NCBI RefSeq assembly: GCF_019711435.1
Contig: NZ_JAIGNK010000003.1
Span: forward strand, 310,001-374,000
Reading direction: 5' to 3'
From: Qipengyuania polymorpha
GTDB taxonomy: Bacteria; Pseudomonadota; Alphaproteobacteria; Sphingomonadales; Sphingomonadaceae
DNA length: 64,000 bases
A model generated the notes under the pieces. The model saw only the letters and a program-made list of their open reading frames with translations, was not told the origin of the DNA and searched no databases. The first letter of the stretch is position 1. Each line of letters starts with the position of its first letter. The position numbers and the translations under genes are program-made. Shown piece after piece: positions 35,530 through 44,974 of this stretch.

Positions 35530-37920
35530 ATGGACAGGCTTGGCGGAGATTTCGGCGCTTTCGGCGCGGGGCAGGAATTCGACGACGCATCGGACGATTC
35601 CGCCTACGACGCCAACACCGATACGGGCGCTCACTCCAACCCGCCGCCCTCGCCGGTAGGCCAGGACGAGCGCCGCATGCAGGTGCGCGCCTACAACCAC
35701 TGGTCGAGCCTGCTCGGCGAGCAGGACTTGCCCCATATCGAGGACCTCGAGCCCGAGTTTCTCGGCGATTTCGGCCCCTATTCGGTGCTGTTCGACTTCT
35801 CGACCGGCAGCGGAACGCCCACGCTGCAGTTCATCGGTGACGAGCTTGCCAAGGAATGCCGCGAGGCCGAACCCATCGAGACCCTGCAGGAGATCCCCGA
35901 AGGCTCGCTGCTGTCGAAGATTGCCGAAAACTACCTCCGCGTCGTGCAGGCGCAGGGGCCCGTCACTTTCGAAGCCGAATCGCCCAATGCGCGCGGCCAG
36001 ACCGTGGCCTACCGCGGCGTGCTGCTGCCCTATTCGAGCGACCACGACACCATCGACTTCGTCTATGCCGTGGTGAACTGGAAGGAAGTCGCCGACGCGC
36101 AGACTGCCGACGCGCTGCTCGAGGAAATCGACCGCGCGATGGATTACTCCATGACCGCCATCGAACCCGAAGTCGAGGCCGAGCCTGCCCCCACTGCCGA
36201 TATCGTCCATTTCGAAAGCTACGCGCAGCCCGAGGAAGTCGAGGAAGTGGCCGACGAGGCCGCGTTCGACGAGGCCGGCGACCATTGGGAAAGCGACGAC
36301 AACATCCTCGAACTGCGCGGCTCGGCGCTCAACGAAGCAGGCGCCTTCGGCGACTTGCCGACCCCGAGCTTCGGCCAAAGCGATGACGAAGCCAACGAGG
36401 ACGCCGCAGCCGAAGACGAGTTCGAAGCCAACGATCCCGCCATTTACGAAGCTGTCCACTCCCAGCCGGAGGAAGCCGTGACCGAAGACTACAACTCGAC
36501 GCCCTATGAGGCAGCCCCGCAGGACGCCGCGCCCAAGCGCCAGCGCCTGACCGACGCGCTCGGCAATCCCATCGGCGGCGCGCCCGCAGCCGAAGAAGAC
36601 GAGGCGCCCGCGCCCGGCGGCATCACCACCGCAGCCGACTATGGCCTGCCCGAATGGGACGAGGACGAGCCCGAAGAGGAAGACGTCGACGATTTGGTGA
36701 ACCCGCTCGCCAATATCGACCTCAACTCGCGCCTGCTCTCGCTGGTGAATGCCGGAACGCGCGGCAAGAAGACGGTGGACCTCGCGACGCTGTCGGACAC
36801 GCCCGAGCCGGAAGAGGCCGAGGAAGCCGACGCCAGTAAACTGTTCCGCCCCAAGGCCCCGTCGGTCGATTCGCTGCTCTCGCCCGAGCCCTACAGCGAG
36901 GAAGACGAGGCAGAGGCTTGCGACGAGGACAGCTACGAGCCTGCCAGCTACGAGCAGCCGGCCGAAGTCGAGCCGGTTGCCGAAGCCGACAATAGCTACG
37001 AGCCAGTGAGCGAAGCTGCGTATGACTACGCGCCTGAAATCAGCGAAGAACCGGCTTACGAAGAAGTCGAGCCGGTCGAAGTCGCTGCGGAAGCCGAGAC
37101 TTACGAAGCCGAAGAAACGCAGCCGCTCGAACTGGCAGATGTCGCGGCTGAATCGGAAGTCGACGAAGAGGCCTACGCTCCGCTCGTACTGAGCGAAGAG
37201 GCACCGGTCGACGAGATTGAAGCCGAAGAGTACCTCGAAGCTACGGTCGCAGACGAGCCGGTCGCGGAAGCTCCGCCCGAATATGAGCCGGTCAGCGAAG
37301 CGACTTACGATTACTCGCCCGCCCCCGTGGAACCGGTAGCCGAAGACGAACCCGTCGAGGCTGCCGAAGAGCCGCTCGAACTGGGCGCGGAATTCGAAGT
37401 GTCCGAGGTCGAGGAAGTCGAAGCCGAGGTCCAGCCGGAGCCGGTGGAAGCGGAAGAATATGTTCCTGCCGAAGCCATCGAGGAGGAAGAAGTCCTCGAG
37501 AGCGCCGAGACCGTCGAAACGGTCGAGGTCGTCGAAGCGGTCGAAACCGTCGAGCCTGCGCAGGACATCGCCGTTGCCGATACTGCCGAGCCGGAAAGCC
37601 TGACCGGCCTGCTCGCCGCCGTGCGCGACCTGTCGGAAGCGGCGCGCAACACCAACGATCTCAGCCGCCGTGCTCTCTACGAAGCCGTCGGCCGTGCTTT
37701 CGATGTCTCGATCAAGGCGGTCATCGCTTCGGAGCATCACGCCCGCGCGCCGCAGGATGTCATCGAGCACTTCCCGCTCGACGCCGTCGCGCGCCAGGGT
37801 CCGGACATGGCGCTGGTCATGGTCCGCCGCCACGCCAATGGCGAGACCGAAGTGCTCGGCGAAGTGCCGCACGACTCCATCCTGATGGAGAGCGCGCAGC
37901 GCAAGCTCGCCAGCCAGTAA
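35530..37920 (+). CDS. PAS-domain protein with very long acidic repeat region
   Basis: A 796-aa protein. Residues about 48-185 form a PAS_5-like domain (MQVRAYNHWSSLLGEQDLP, then FIGDELAKECREAEP and YRGVLLPYSS). Residues about 200-690 are dominated by Glu, Ala, Val, Pro and Asp, with near repeats YEPVSEAAYDYAPE (about 489) and YEPVSEATYDYSPA (about 585) and runs of VET/VEV. About 100 C-terminal residues (LTGLLAAVRDLSEAARNTNDLSRRALYEAV onwards, shown in part: SRRALYEAVGRAFDVSIKAV) look folded again. Net charge is very negative. The antisense strand is also open throughout because of GAA/GAG richness. Function unknown; soluble cytoplasmic sensor-scaffold is a guess. Confidence 0.8.
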   Translation: MDRLGGDFGAFGAGQEFDDASDDSAYDANTDTGAHSNPPPSPVGQDERRMQVRAYNHWSSLLGEQDLPHIEDLEPEFLGDFGPYSVLFDFSTGSGTPTLQFIGDELAKECREAEPIETLQEIPEGSLLSKIAENYLRVVQAQGPVTFEAESPNARGQTVAYRGVLLPYSSDHDTIDFVYAVVNWKEVADAQTADALLEEIDRAMDYSMTAIEPEVEAEPAPTADIVHFESYAQPEEVEEVADEAAFDEAGDHWESDDNILELRGSALNEAGAFGDLPTPSFGQSDDEANEDAAAEDEFEANDPAIYEAVHSQPEEAVTEDYNSTPYEAAPQDAAPKRQRLTDALGNPIGGAPAAEEDEAPAPGGITTAADYGLPEWDEDEPEEEDVDDLVNPLANIDLNSRLLSLVNAGTRGKKTVDLATLSDTPEPEEAEEADASKLFRPKAPSVDSLLSPEPYSEEDEAEACDEDSYEPASYEQPAEVEPVAEADNSYEPVSEAAYDYAPEISEEPAYEEVEPVEVAAEAETYEAEETQPLELADVAAESEVDEEAYAPLVLSEEAPVDEIEAEEYLEATVADEPVAEAPPEYEPVSEATYDYSPAPVEPVAEDEPVEAAEEPLELGAEFEVSEVEEVEAEVQPEPVEAEEYVPAEAIEEEEVLESAETVETVEVVEAVETVEPAQDIAVADTAEPESLTGLLAAVRDLSEAARNTNDLSRRALYEAVGRAFDVSIKAVIASEHHARAPQDVIEHFPLDAVARQGPDMALVMVRRHANGETEVLGEVPHDSILMESAQRKLASQ

Positions 37921-37980
37921 ATCGGCCAAATACAATAAGGCCTTGAGAATGAGGGCTGCCGCACGCTAGCGGTGGCCCCC

Positions 37981-39087
37981 ATGCCATTTATTGCGACCGC
38001 GCCCGCCCGCATCCAGCCCTATTTCGGTTATCGCAACCGCGAGCGGCTGTTCATCACCGTCCGGGCGCTTCGCTCGCGCAAGAGCGAATTCGGCAAGCGC
38101 GGCAAGTGGCGCGCGATGCGTACCATGATGTCGCAATTCGCCAGCCACGAGGTGGAGGATTTCCCGGTCGAGCTGGAGCTGGCCTCACCCTCGGGTGAGA
38201 CGCGCCGCCACCAGGGGGTTACCGACAAGGAAGGCTTCGTCCATTTCGACATCCGCCTCGAAGGCGAATGGGATTACGAAGAGCACCCACAATGGGAGAC
38301 GGTGACCTTCCACTGGAAGAATTCCGAAGGCGAGCAATGCGTCGACGGCCATGTCCTCGCCCCCGGCACCGCGACCGGCCTCGCGATGATTTCCGACATC
38401 GACGACACGATTATCGAAACCGGCATCACCGGCAATTTCCGCGCGGTCATGCGCAACTGGCGCCGCGTGCTGATGCAGATGCCCGAAGAGCGCATCCTCG
38501 TGCCGGGCGCAGACATGTTCTACAATGCACTGGGCGGCAATCCCGGCCTGCCCGAGGGCGAGGGCCACGCGGGCGACCACCAATATGCCTCGCGCCGCCC
38601 GTTCTTCTACGTCTCTTCGAGCCCGTGGAACCTCTTCTCCTACCTCGTCACCTATATGAAGGGGCGCGGGCTTCCGCTCGGGCCAATCATGCTGCGCGAC
38701 TGGGGGCTGAACCGCGAGACCTTCGGCTCTTCCAGCCACGGGGCGCACAAGCGCGCGGCCATCGAGGGCATTATCGCCACCTATCCCGAACTCAAATTCG
38801 CGCTCATCGGTGACGATTCACAAGGCGACCTCACCGCGTTTTCGGACATCGCGGTGAGCAATCCCGACCGCGTGCGGGCGGTGTTCATCCGGAAGGTGGG
38901 CGAGGCGATGAGCCCCGAAGAACTCGCCGCCAAGGCCGCGCTGGAAGCAGCAGACATCCCGCTCTGGCTGGGCGAGGGATATGACAAGGGGCACGACTTC
39001 CTCGCCTCCATCGGCCTGCTCGATGACGGGGAGGCGGAGAAAATCGTCGACTCGGTCGGCAAGGGCGAAACCGAGGCGGCGGAATGA
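37981..39087 (+). CDS. App1-type phosphatidate phosphatase domain protein (DUF2183)
   Basis: A 368-aa protein with the App1/DUF2183 catalytic domain: the HAD-type DxDxT appears as ISDIDDTIIETG (about residue 140), then FFYVSSSPWNL and FALIGDDSQGD. Family members dephosphorylate phosphatidate or related lipids. The first 120 residues form a beta-rich domain. GTG 37972 or ATG 37981 could start it; I use the ATG. It overlaps the esterase gene by 4 bases (ATGA). Confidence 0.88.
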   Translation: MPFIATAPARIQPYFGYRNRERLFITVRALRSRKSEFGKRGKWRAMRTMMSQFASHEVEDFPVELELASPSGETRRHQGVTDKEGFVHFDIRLEGEWDYEEHPQWETVTFHWKNSEGEQCVDGHVLAPGTATGLAMISDIDDTIIETGITGNFRAVMRNWRRVLMQMPEERILVPGADMFYNALGGNPGLPEGEGHAGDHQYASRRPFFYVSSSPWNLFSYLVTYMKGRGLPLGPIMLRDWGLNRETFGSSSHGAHKRAAIEGIIATYPELKFALIGDDSQGDLTAFSDIAVSNPDRVRAVFIRKVGEAMSPEELAAKAALEAADIPLWLGEGYDKGHDFLASIGLLDDGEAEKIVDSVGKGETEAAE

Positions 39088-40004
39088 AGCGGCGCGTCAT
39101 GTGGACACTCGGCATTATCCTCGCGCTGCTGGCGCTGGCGGGTCTCGCGCTGTGGATCGGCCTCCAACGCAATGCGCCCGCAGTCCTCGACACTATCGAC
39201 AGCATTGCCGGGCCTTCGCACGATGTCAGCCGCGTGCATGAGGAACGCTTTGGCGAAGACCCGCTGCAACAGCTCATCGTCTATCGCGAAGAGGGGGCGA
39301 GTGGTCCGCTCCCGGTCTTCATCTTCTTCCACGGCGGCGCATGGGCGCATGGCAACCCGCAGGACTACGGCTTCATCGCCCGCAATATCGCTCCGCAAGG
39401 CTATGTCGTGGTGCTCGGAGGCTACCGGCTGAACGGGTCCGGGCGCTATCCGGCCATGCTGCGCGACACCGCCTCGGTTATCGGCTGGGTCCACGAGAAT
39501 ATCGCCGATCATGGCGGCGATCCGGGCCGTATCTTCCTGTCTGGCCATTCGGCCGGCGCCTACAATGTCGCGCAGGTGGCGCTCGACGGGCAGTGGCTGG
39601 AAGAGGCCGGCGTGCCGGACGATATCATCCGCGGCGTGGTCGGCCTCGCGGGCCCGTACGATTTCTATCCCTTCGATACCGACCGCAGCCGCGCTGCTTT
39701 CGAAAGCGTCGGCGCGGGCGAAGAAAGCCAGCCGGTCAATCACGCCACTGCCGCCGCACCGCCGATGCTGCTGGTGCACGGCGAGGCGGACACGACCGTG
39801 CGCATTCGCAACTCGCGCGCGCTCGAAAAAGCGCTTCGTGCAACTGGTGCGATGGTCGAAACGCTCTACCTGCCGGGCAAAACCCACAACGATCCGCTGC
39901 TGGCGCTTACCAGCCCGTGGCGCCGCAATCCGCAGGTATTCGAACGCGTGACGAATTTCATGGCAGCGCAGGTTTCAGTTCCGGTTCAGCCGCAAACCCC
40001 TTAG
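39084..40004 (+). CDS. Membrane-anchored alpha/beta hydrolase (esterase)
   Basis: A 306-aa protein with an N-terminal hydrophobic anchor (LGIILALLALAGLALWIGL) and a hormone-sensitive-lipase/carboxylesterase-type hydrolase domain. The oxyanion motif is FFHGGAWAHG, the nucleophile elbow GHSAGAYN, the acid HGEADTTV and the catalytic His KTHND. It probably acts on the periplasmic side. Follows App1 with ATGA overlap and precedes an M48 protease by 11 bases. Confidence 0.87.
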   Translation: MKRRVMWTLGIILALLALAGLALWIGLQRNAPAVLDTIDSIAGPSHDVSRVHEERFGEDPLQQLIVYREEGASGPLPVFIFFHGGAWAHGNPQDYGFIARNIAPQGYVVVLGGYRLNGSGRYPAMLRDTASVIGWVHENIADHGGDPGRIFLSGHSAGAYNVAQVALDGQWLEEAGVPDDIIRGVVGLAGPYDFYPFDTDRSRAAFESVGAGEESQPVNHATAAAPPMLLVHGEADTTVRIRNSRALEKALRATGAMVETLYLPGKTHNDPLLALTSPWRRNPQVFERVTNFMAAQVSVPVQPQTP

Positions 40005-40015
40005 GCTCTCCGGTG

Positions 40016-41401
40016 ATGCGCCTTCTTTCCCATTTCCTCGGCCTGCTCGCGCTCGCCGTTCTCACAGCGCAGCCCGCTGCCGCGCAATCGATCCTGCGCG
40101 ATGCGGAAACAGAAGCCTTCCTCGACGAGATTTCCGCCCCGCTCATCGAAGCGGCCGGGCTCGAGCCATCGAATGTCGACGTCGTGCTCATCAACGATCC
40201 GTCGATCAACGCCTTCGTCGCGGGCGGGCAGGTGGTCTATATCCACTCGGGCCTGATCGACGCCGCCGACACCGCGAACGAGGTCCAGGGCGTGATCGCG
40301 CACGAACTCGGCCACATCACTGGCGGCCATATCATCCGCTACGGCGAGGGCTTCCAGACAGCGGGCCGCATCTCGATCCTGTCGATGCTGGCTGGCCTCG
40401 GCGCGGTTCTTGCCGGCGCTGGCGAGGCAGGGATGGGCATCATGGCGCTCGGCCAGCAGGCTGCCATGAGCAAGTTCCTCGCCTTCACCCGCACGCAGGA
40501 AGCCAGCGCAGACGCGGCAGGTGCCGAGTATCTTTCCGAAGCTGGCATTACCGGCAAGGGCTCGCTCGCATTCTTCGGCAAGCTCCTGAACCAGGAAACA
40601 CGTCGCGGCATACGCCAGGACGACGAGGCCGGTTTCTACCGTACCCACCCGCTCTCGGGCGACCGTATCTCCAAGCTGAAGGAGGTCTACGAGGTCGACC
40701 CGGCATGGGACGCACCGCTCGACGAAGCATGGGAGACGCGCTTCCAGCGCGTGAAAGCCAAGCTGCAGGGCTATGTCGCCAATCCCGAGTTCACGCTGCG
40801 CGACTATCCCGAGACCGACAGCTCGACCCCGGCGCTCGTTGCGCGCGCCTATGCCTACCACAAGGAAGCGCGCATCGACCGCGCGCTTGAGGCGGCCGAC
40901 GCGCTTATCGAGCGTTCGCCGGAGGACCCCTATTTCCTCGAACTGAAGGGGCAGGTGCTGCTCGAGTCAGGACGTCCGGAAGAGGCAATCGTGCCCTTGC
41001 GCAAGGCAGTCGAACTGACCCGCGCCCAGCCGCTGATTGCGTCCATGCTGGGCCACGCGCTCATCGCCACCGAAGACGAGAGCCACTACGAAGAGGCCGA
41101 GCGCGTGTTGCGTGCCGCGGTGGGACGCGACCGCTACAACCCCTTCGCATGGTACCAGCTTGGCGTAGTCTACGCCGCGCGGGGCGACATGCCGCGCGCA
41201 CGGCTGGCCAGCGCCGAACAGCAGGTGATGAACCGCCAGTACCCGCTCGCGCTACGCAGCGCACAGGCGGCAGAGGCGGGGCTTCCCTATGGTTCGCCGG
41301 ACTGGATTCGCGCGACCGATATCGCGCATGAGGCGCGCGCGCTGATGGAGCAAGCCTGCGAGGCCGACAAGCGCGCCTGCGAGGGGCGCAGGCGGCGCTA
41401 G
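40016..41401 (+). CDS. Periplasmic M48 metalloprotease with TPR repeats (BepA-like)
   Basis: A 461-aa exported zinc protease. Signal peptide LLALAVLTAQPAAAQ; catalytic motif GVIAHELGHITGGH; third ligand Glu in RTQEASADAAG; C-terminal TPR repeats (about 270-420: ARAYAYHKEARIDRALEAAD, GRPEEAIVPLRKAVEL). This is the domain order of BepA/YfgC, which proofreads outer-membrane protein assembly. The true start is the ATG at 40016; the same frame is open much further upstream through the esterase gene. Confidence 0.92.
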   Translation: MRLLSHFLGLLALAVLTAQPAAAQSILRDAETEAFLDEISAPLIEAAGLEPSNVDVVLINDPSINAFVAGGQVVYIHSGLIDAADTANEVQGVIAHELGHITGGHIIRYGEGFQTAGRISILSMLAGLGAVLAGAGEAGMGIMALGQQAAMSKFLAFTRTQEASADAAGAEYLSEAGITGKGSLAFFGKLLNQETRRGIRQDDEAGFYRTHPLSGDRISKLKEVYEVDPAWDAPLDEAWETRFQRVKAKLQGYVANPEFTLRDYPETDSSTPALVARAYAYHKEARIDRALEAADALIERSPEDPYFLELKGQVLLESGRPEEAIVPLRKAVELTRAQPLIASMLGHALIATEDESHYEEAERVLRAAVGRDRYNPFAWYQLGVVYAARGDMPRARLASAEQQVMNRQYPLALRSAQAAEAGLPYGSPDWIRATDIAHEARALMEQACEADKRACEGRRRR

Positions 41402-41420
41402 GATATTCAAGGACGGGGCA

Positions 41421-42110
41421 ATGATGAGATATTTGACGACAGTCCTGGTTGCGCTGGTCGCCGGTTTTGCCGGGGCTGCAGCCTTCACTTACAGCGGGCT
41501 GGGGGACGCGAATACGCGCGAGTACCTCGTTTCCAATCCGGACATCCTTCCGGAAATGGCGAACGCCTACCAGACGCAGGAAGCGCGCCAGCAGCTTGCC
41601 TCGATTAAGGGCAATGTTTCGCGACCCTTCGAGGGGGCAGTGCTGGGCAACCCGAATGGTTCGAAGACTCTGGTGAAATTCACCGATTATGCATGCGGAT
41701 ACTGCCGCGCGACGGTGGCCGATGTCGACCGCCTCATCGCAGCCGACCCCGACCTTCGCGTGGTCGTGCGCGAATGGCCCATCTTCAACGGCAGCGAAGT
41801 CTCGGCTCGCATGGGCCTCGCCGCTGCCAAGCAGGGCAAGTACGATGCATTTTACCACGCGCTGTTTGCGCTGGGCACACCGACAGCAGAAAACGTCGCG
41901 GCGGCGGCGCGCACGGCAGGCGTCGATATGGACGTGGCACGCACCTATGGCGAATCCGACGAGGTGACCGCCGAGCTTGCCCGAAACGATGCGATGGCCC
42001 GCCAGCTCGGCTTCACCGGCACGCCCAGTTGGGTGGTTGGTGACCAGGTCTTCGAAGGCGCCGTCGGCTATGACCGCCTCGCGCAATATATCGAAGACGC
42101 CGAAGGCTGA
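41421..42110 (+). CDS. DsbA-family thiol oxidoreductase (Com1-like)
   Basis: A 229-aa exported thioredoxin-fold protein. One N-terminal span or signal (VLVALVAGFAGAAAFTYSG), a short helical lead, then the DsbA domain with active site YACGYCRATVADVD and cis-Pro loop GFTGTPSWVVG. It forms or shuffles disulfides in periplasmic proteins. The lead domain resembles Com1/ScsC-type proteins. AGGACGGGG precedes the ATG. Four bases before a second M48 gene. Confidence 0.9.
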   Translation: MMRYLTTVLVALVAGFAGAAAFTYSGLGDANTREYLVSNPDILPEMANAYQTQEARQQLASIKGNVSRPFEGAVLGNPNGSKTLVKFTDYACGYCRATVADVDRLIAADPDLRVVVREWPIFNGSEVSARMGLAAAKQGKYDAFYHALFALGTPTAENVAAAARTAGVDMDVARTYGESDEVTAELARNDAMARQLGFTGTPSWVVGDQVFEGAVGYDRLAQYIEDAEG

Positions 42111-42113
42111 CCC

Positions 42114-43070
42114 ATGCGTGCGGTCGCGCTCCCGATAATGCTGGCGCTCGTTGCTGCACCGGCAGCAGCCAAGGCCGAGGAGCATCCCAACCCGTTTGCG
42201 CAGTTCCAGCAGCGCGAAGGCCGGCTTTTCGACATCGGCTGGCAACTCGCCCGCGCAAACAGGGCCTTCTGCCCGTCCACCGCACCCTCCATCGGGCTGA
42301 TGATCCATGACGCCGCCAATTACGCGCGTGCCGACGAGGTGCGTGCCGCGCTGTCGCTCGCAGGCGATATCGGCGTGCAGGCGGTGGCGAGCGGCTCGCC
42401 TGCCGAGCGTGCGGGCGTGAAGGTCAATCGCACGCTGTTCGCCGTCGACTTGGCGCAGGTCGATCAGCGCTGGAAACCGACGCGCCCCACGGTCAAACGC
42501 ACCCTCCAGATCGAGGAGGCGATTGCGCACAGCCTCGAAGATGGCCGCGTCGGCCTGTCGTTCACCGATCGTGGCGGCGAGACTGTCATCGACGGCGTCG
42601 AAACCTGCGCCGCCAAGTTCCGCCTGACGGGCGACGACGAAGCCTATGCAAGCGCTGACACGGTGTTTTTCGGCGAAGGTTTCATGGGCTTCGGGCTCCC
42701 GCGCGAAGTCTTCGCCGCCGCCGTCGCGCATGAACTGGCCCATGTCATCCAGGGCCATGCGCGGCGCAAGGAAAGCGAGCGCTGGGGCTGGCGCAAGACG
42801 CGTAACAGCGAGCGCGAGGCCGACCGGATGATGCCATGGCTGCTCTTCAACGCAGGCTACAAGCCCGAAGCTGCCGCCGACTGGATGCGCGCCTGGGGCC
42901 CAAAACACTCGGGCGGCCTCTTGCGCAAGCGCACGCATGACGGCTGGGACGAAAGGCTGGCGATGATCGTCGCCGAGACGGCTGCGCTCAAACGGCTGGT
43001 CGCCGCCAATGACTGGAAACCGGGCGAAGCCGACTGGTCGCAGCGCTTTCCCGCCGCACCGGCCGAATAA
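42114..43070 (+). CDS. Exported M48-family metallopeptidase with PDZ-like segment
   Basis: A 318-aa exported zinc protease. Signal peptide MLALVAAPAAAKAE; a PDZ-like stretch IGVQAVASGSPAERAGVKVN at about 85-105; catalytic VAHELAHVIQGH; third ligand in SEREADRM. Unlike the BepA-like gene, it has no TPR region. The cluster of two M48 proteases and a DsbA-like protein suggests envelope protein quality control. Converges with the HD gene, 3 bases apart. Confidence 0.85.
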   Translation: MRAVALPIMLALVAAPAAAKAEEHPNPFAQFQQREGRLFDIGWQLARANRAFCPSTAPSIGLMIHDAANYARADEVRAALSLAGDIGVQAVASGSPAERAGVKVNRTLFAVDLAQVDQRWKPTRPTVKRTLQIEEAIAHSLEDGRVGLSFTDRGGETVIDGVETCAAKFRLTGDDEAYASADTVFFGEGFMGFGLPREVFAAAVAHELAHVIQGHARRKESERWGWRKTRNSEREADRMMPWLLFNAGYKPEAAADWMRAWGPKHSGGLLRKRTHDGWDERLAMIVAETAALKRLVAANDWKPGEADWSQRFPAAPAE

Positions 43071-43073
43071 CGG

Positions 43074-43682
43074 CTATTCCTCGACCGCCTTGGCGTACAT
43101 CGAGGCAAGCGGCTTCGCCATCACGCGGCGCACCATCGGCTCGAAGAATTCGAGTGGTTCGCTCTCGTAATCGGGGTCGAAAGCGGCCTGGTCGTATTTC
43201 TCGCAGAATTCCGCGCAGGCCTCGAAGTGCGGATTGTCGCGGAATTTCTCGCGAATATCCTTGTCCATGCCGAGATGGTGGAAATAGTAATAGCCCTGGA
43301 ACGCGCCGTGGTTCTGGCAAATCCAGTGAACTTCCTCGGTAACGAAGGGCTTGATGATGGCCGCGGCGACCTCGGGGTGGTTGTAGCTTCCCAGCGTATC
43401 GCCGATGTCGTGGAGCAGCGCCATCACGACATATTGCTCGCCCCGCCCGTCGCGATGCGCGCGAGTCGCGGTCTGCAGCGAATGCTCGAGCCTGCACACG
43501 GGGAATCCGCCGAAATCTCCGTCGAGCAGTTTCAGGTGTTCGAGCACGCGATCGGGCAAATCCTTCGCGAATTCGCGGTATTCCGCGCCGATGATGGCCC
43601 AGTCTTCCTTCGTGCCTTCCTTCATTTCGCGAAACTTTGCGCGCTCGGCGAGCGAATGGGCTAGGTTTTCGGGCTTGTTCAT
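43074..43682 (-). CDS. HD-domain phosphohydrolase/oxygenase-like protein
   Basis: A 202-aa HD-superfamily protein: EHSLQTATRA, then ALLHDIGDTLGSYNHPEV, then an NHGAFQGYYYFHH segment, with extra histidines as in PhnZ-type mixed-valent di-iron HD oxygenases. It could oxidise a small substrate or hydrolyse a phosphate ester; no phosphonate genes are nearby. GGAGAGAG is positioned four bases before the ATG. Monocistronic, convergent with the M48 gene. Confidence 0.82.
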   Translation of the reverse strand: MNKPENLAHSLAERAKFREMKEGTKEDWAIIGAEYREFAKDLPDRVLEHLKLLDGDFGGFPVCRLEHSLQTATRAHRDGRGEQYVVMALLHDIGDTLGSYNHPEVAAAIIKPFVTEEVHWICQNHGAFQGYYYFHHLGMDKDIREKFRDNPHFEACAEFCEKYDQAAFDPDYESEPLEFFEPMVRRVMAKPLASMYAKAVEE

Positions 43683-43756
43683 CGGCTCTCTCCAACTACG
43701 TGGAGGAGAGTAGCTGCTGGCAAAGCATCACGCAATTGGGCTAGGAGGCCCCGCAG

Positions 43757-44974
43757 ATGGCCGTGTTGCCCCTCAAACCGACGCCGTTCTTCGACAACAA
43801 GAACCAGGCGTTCTGGAATCTCCAGCTCATCGGCTGGGGCGGCAGCGCGCTGCTGCGCGCCATGTCGGCCTTCGCCAACGGCCAGCCGCTAGAGTTCTTT
43901 TTCGTCATCCTGATCGCGACGATTACCGGCTTTTCCATCAGCCTGATCCTCTCGGTGGTCTACGCATTTCTCATAAAGCAGAGACCGCTTGTGACATGGG
44001 GCGGCACGGCGATCGCGCTGGCGCTGGCAGTGGGCATCTTCTCCTTCATCGATAGCTGGGTGCTAGGCCTCACGCGGCCCTCGTCGGAAACCGGCTTCGT
44101 CCGCATTTTCATCGGCATTTACTTTTTCGATTTGACGCTGCTGGGTGCATGGTCGGCGCTGTATTACGCGATCAATTTCTTCCTCCAAGTCGAACAGCAG
44201 GCTGACCGGCTTGAGCGCTTGGAGGCACAGGCGACCAGCGCGCAGCTCGCGATGCTGCGTTACCAGCTCAACCCGCATTTCCTCTTCAACACGCTGAATT
44301 CGATTTCGACGCTCGTGCTCCTCAACCAGACCAAGCCCGCCAATGCCATGCTTACGCGGCTGTCGAGCTTCCTCAGGCACACGCTTGTCACCCAGCCGGG
44401 GGGCAAGGTCACCGTTGCGCAGGAAGTCGAAACGCTGAAACTCTACCTCGAGATCGAGCGCATGCGCTTCGAGGAGCGCTTGCAGACCAACTTCCGCATC
44501 GAGGACCGCGCGGCCAAGGCGCAAATTCCTTCCATGCTGCTCCAGCCGCTGATCGAGAACGCGATCAAATACGGCGTCAGCCCGCAGGAAGAGGGCGCCG
44601 AAATCTCGCTGCTGGCGCAAATCGTCGGGCCGCGGCTGCGCGTCACCGTCTCCGATACGGGTCCGGGTGTCGATGTGGGCGGGGTGGCGGACGATCTTCC
44701 CGCGGTCATGGCCACGCACAAGCGCCGCGATTCGACCGGGGTCGGCCTCGCCAATATCCGCGACCGGCTGGCGCAGGCTTACGGCGATGATCACCGTTTC
44801 GAAATCCGCAGCCCCGAAAGCGGCGGTTTTACGGTGATTATCGAGCTTCCGCACGAATTCGCCGATGAGGTGGAGCCGTCTGCCGCAGACAAGGCGACAG
44901 CCCTGCCGAAACCCTCCAGCCCCTCGACCGTTGATACCCCGAATCCCCCCGCAAAGGTAAGTACTGCGAAATGA
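43757..44974 (+). CDS. LytS-type sensor histidine kinase
   Basis: A 405-aa membrane kinase of the His_kinase (PF06580) class. Four spans lie in the first 160 residues, followed by a short coiled linker (QQADRLERLEAQAT), the phospho-acceptor region RYQLNPHFLFNTLNS with His near residue 174, and a HATPase domain with LIENAIKYG, VSDTGPG and GVGLANIRDRL. A Pro/Ser/Thr-rich tail ends the protein. Strong AGGAGG ribosome site. ATGA overlap with the LytTR regulator. Confidence 0.92.
   Translation: MAVLPLKPTPFFDNKNQAFWNLQLIGWGGSALLRAMSAFANGQPLEFFFVILIATITGFSISLILSVVYAFLIKQRPLVTWGGTAIALALAVGIFSFIDSWVLGLTRPSSETGFVRIFIGIYFFDLTLLGAWSALYYAINFFLQVEQQADRLERLEAQATSAQLAMLRYQLNPHFLFNTLNSISTLVLLNQTKPANAMLTRLSSFLRHTLVTQPGGKVTVAQEVETLKLYLEIERMRFEERLQTNFRIEDRAAKAQIPSMLLQPLIENAIKYGVSPQEEGAEISLLAQIVGPRLRVTVSDTGPGVDVGGVADDLPAVMATHKRRDSTGVGLANIRDRLAQAYGDDHRFEIRSPESGGFTVIIELPHEFADEVEPSAADKATALPKPSSPSTVDTPNPPAKVSTAK

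Noticed and set aside
35407-37935. 842-aa antisense ORF opposite the PAS protein
   Set aside because: It is open only because the sense strand is rich in GAA/GAG; its Phe/Leu/Arg/Val composition is not protein-like and the sense frame has a PAS domain.
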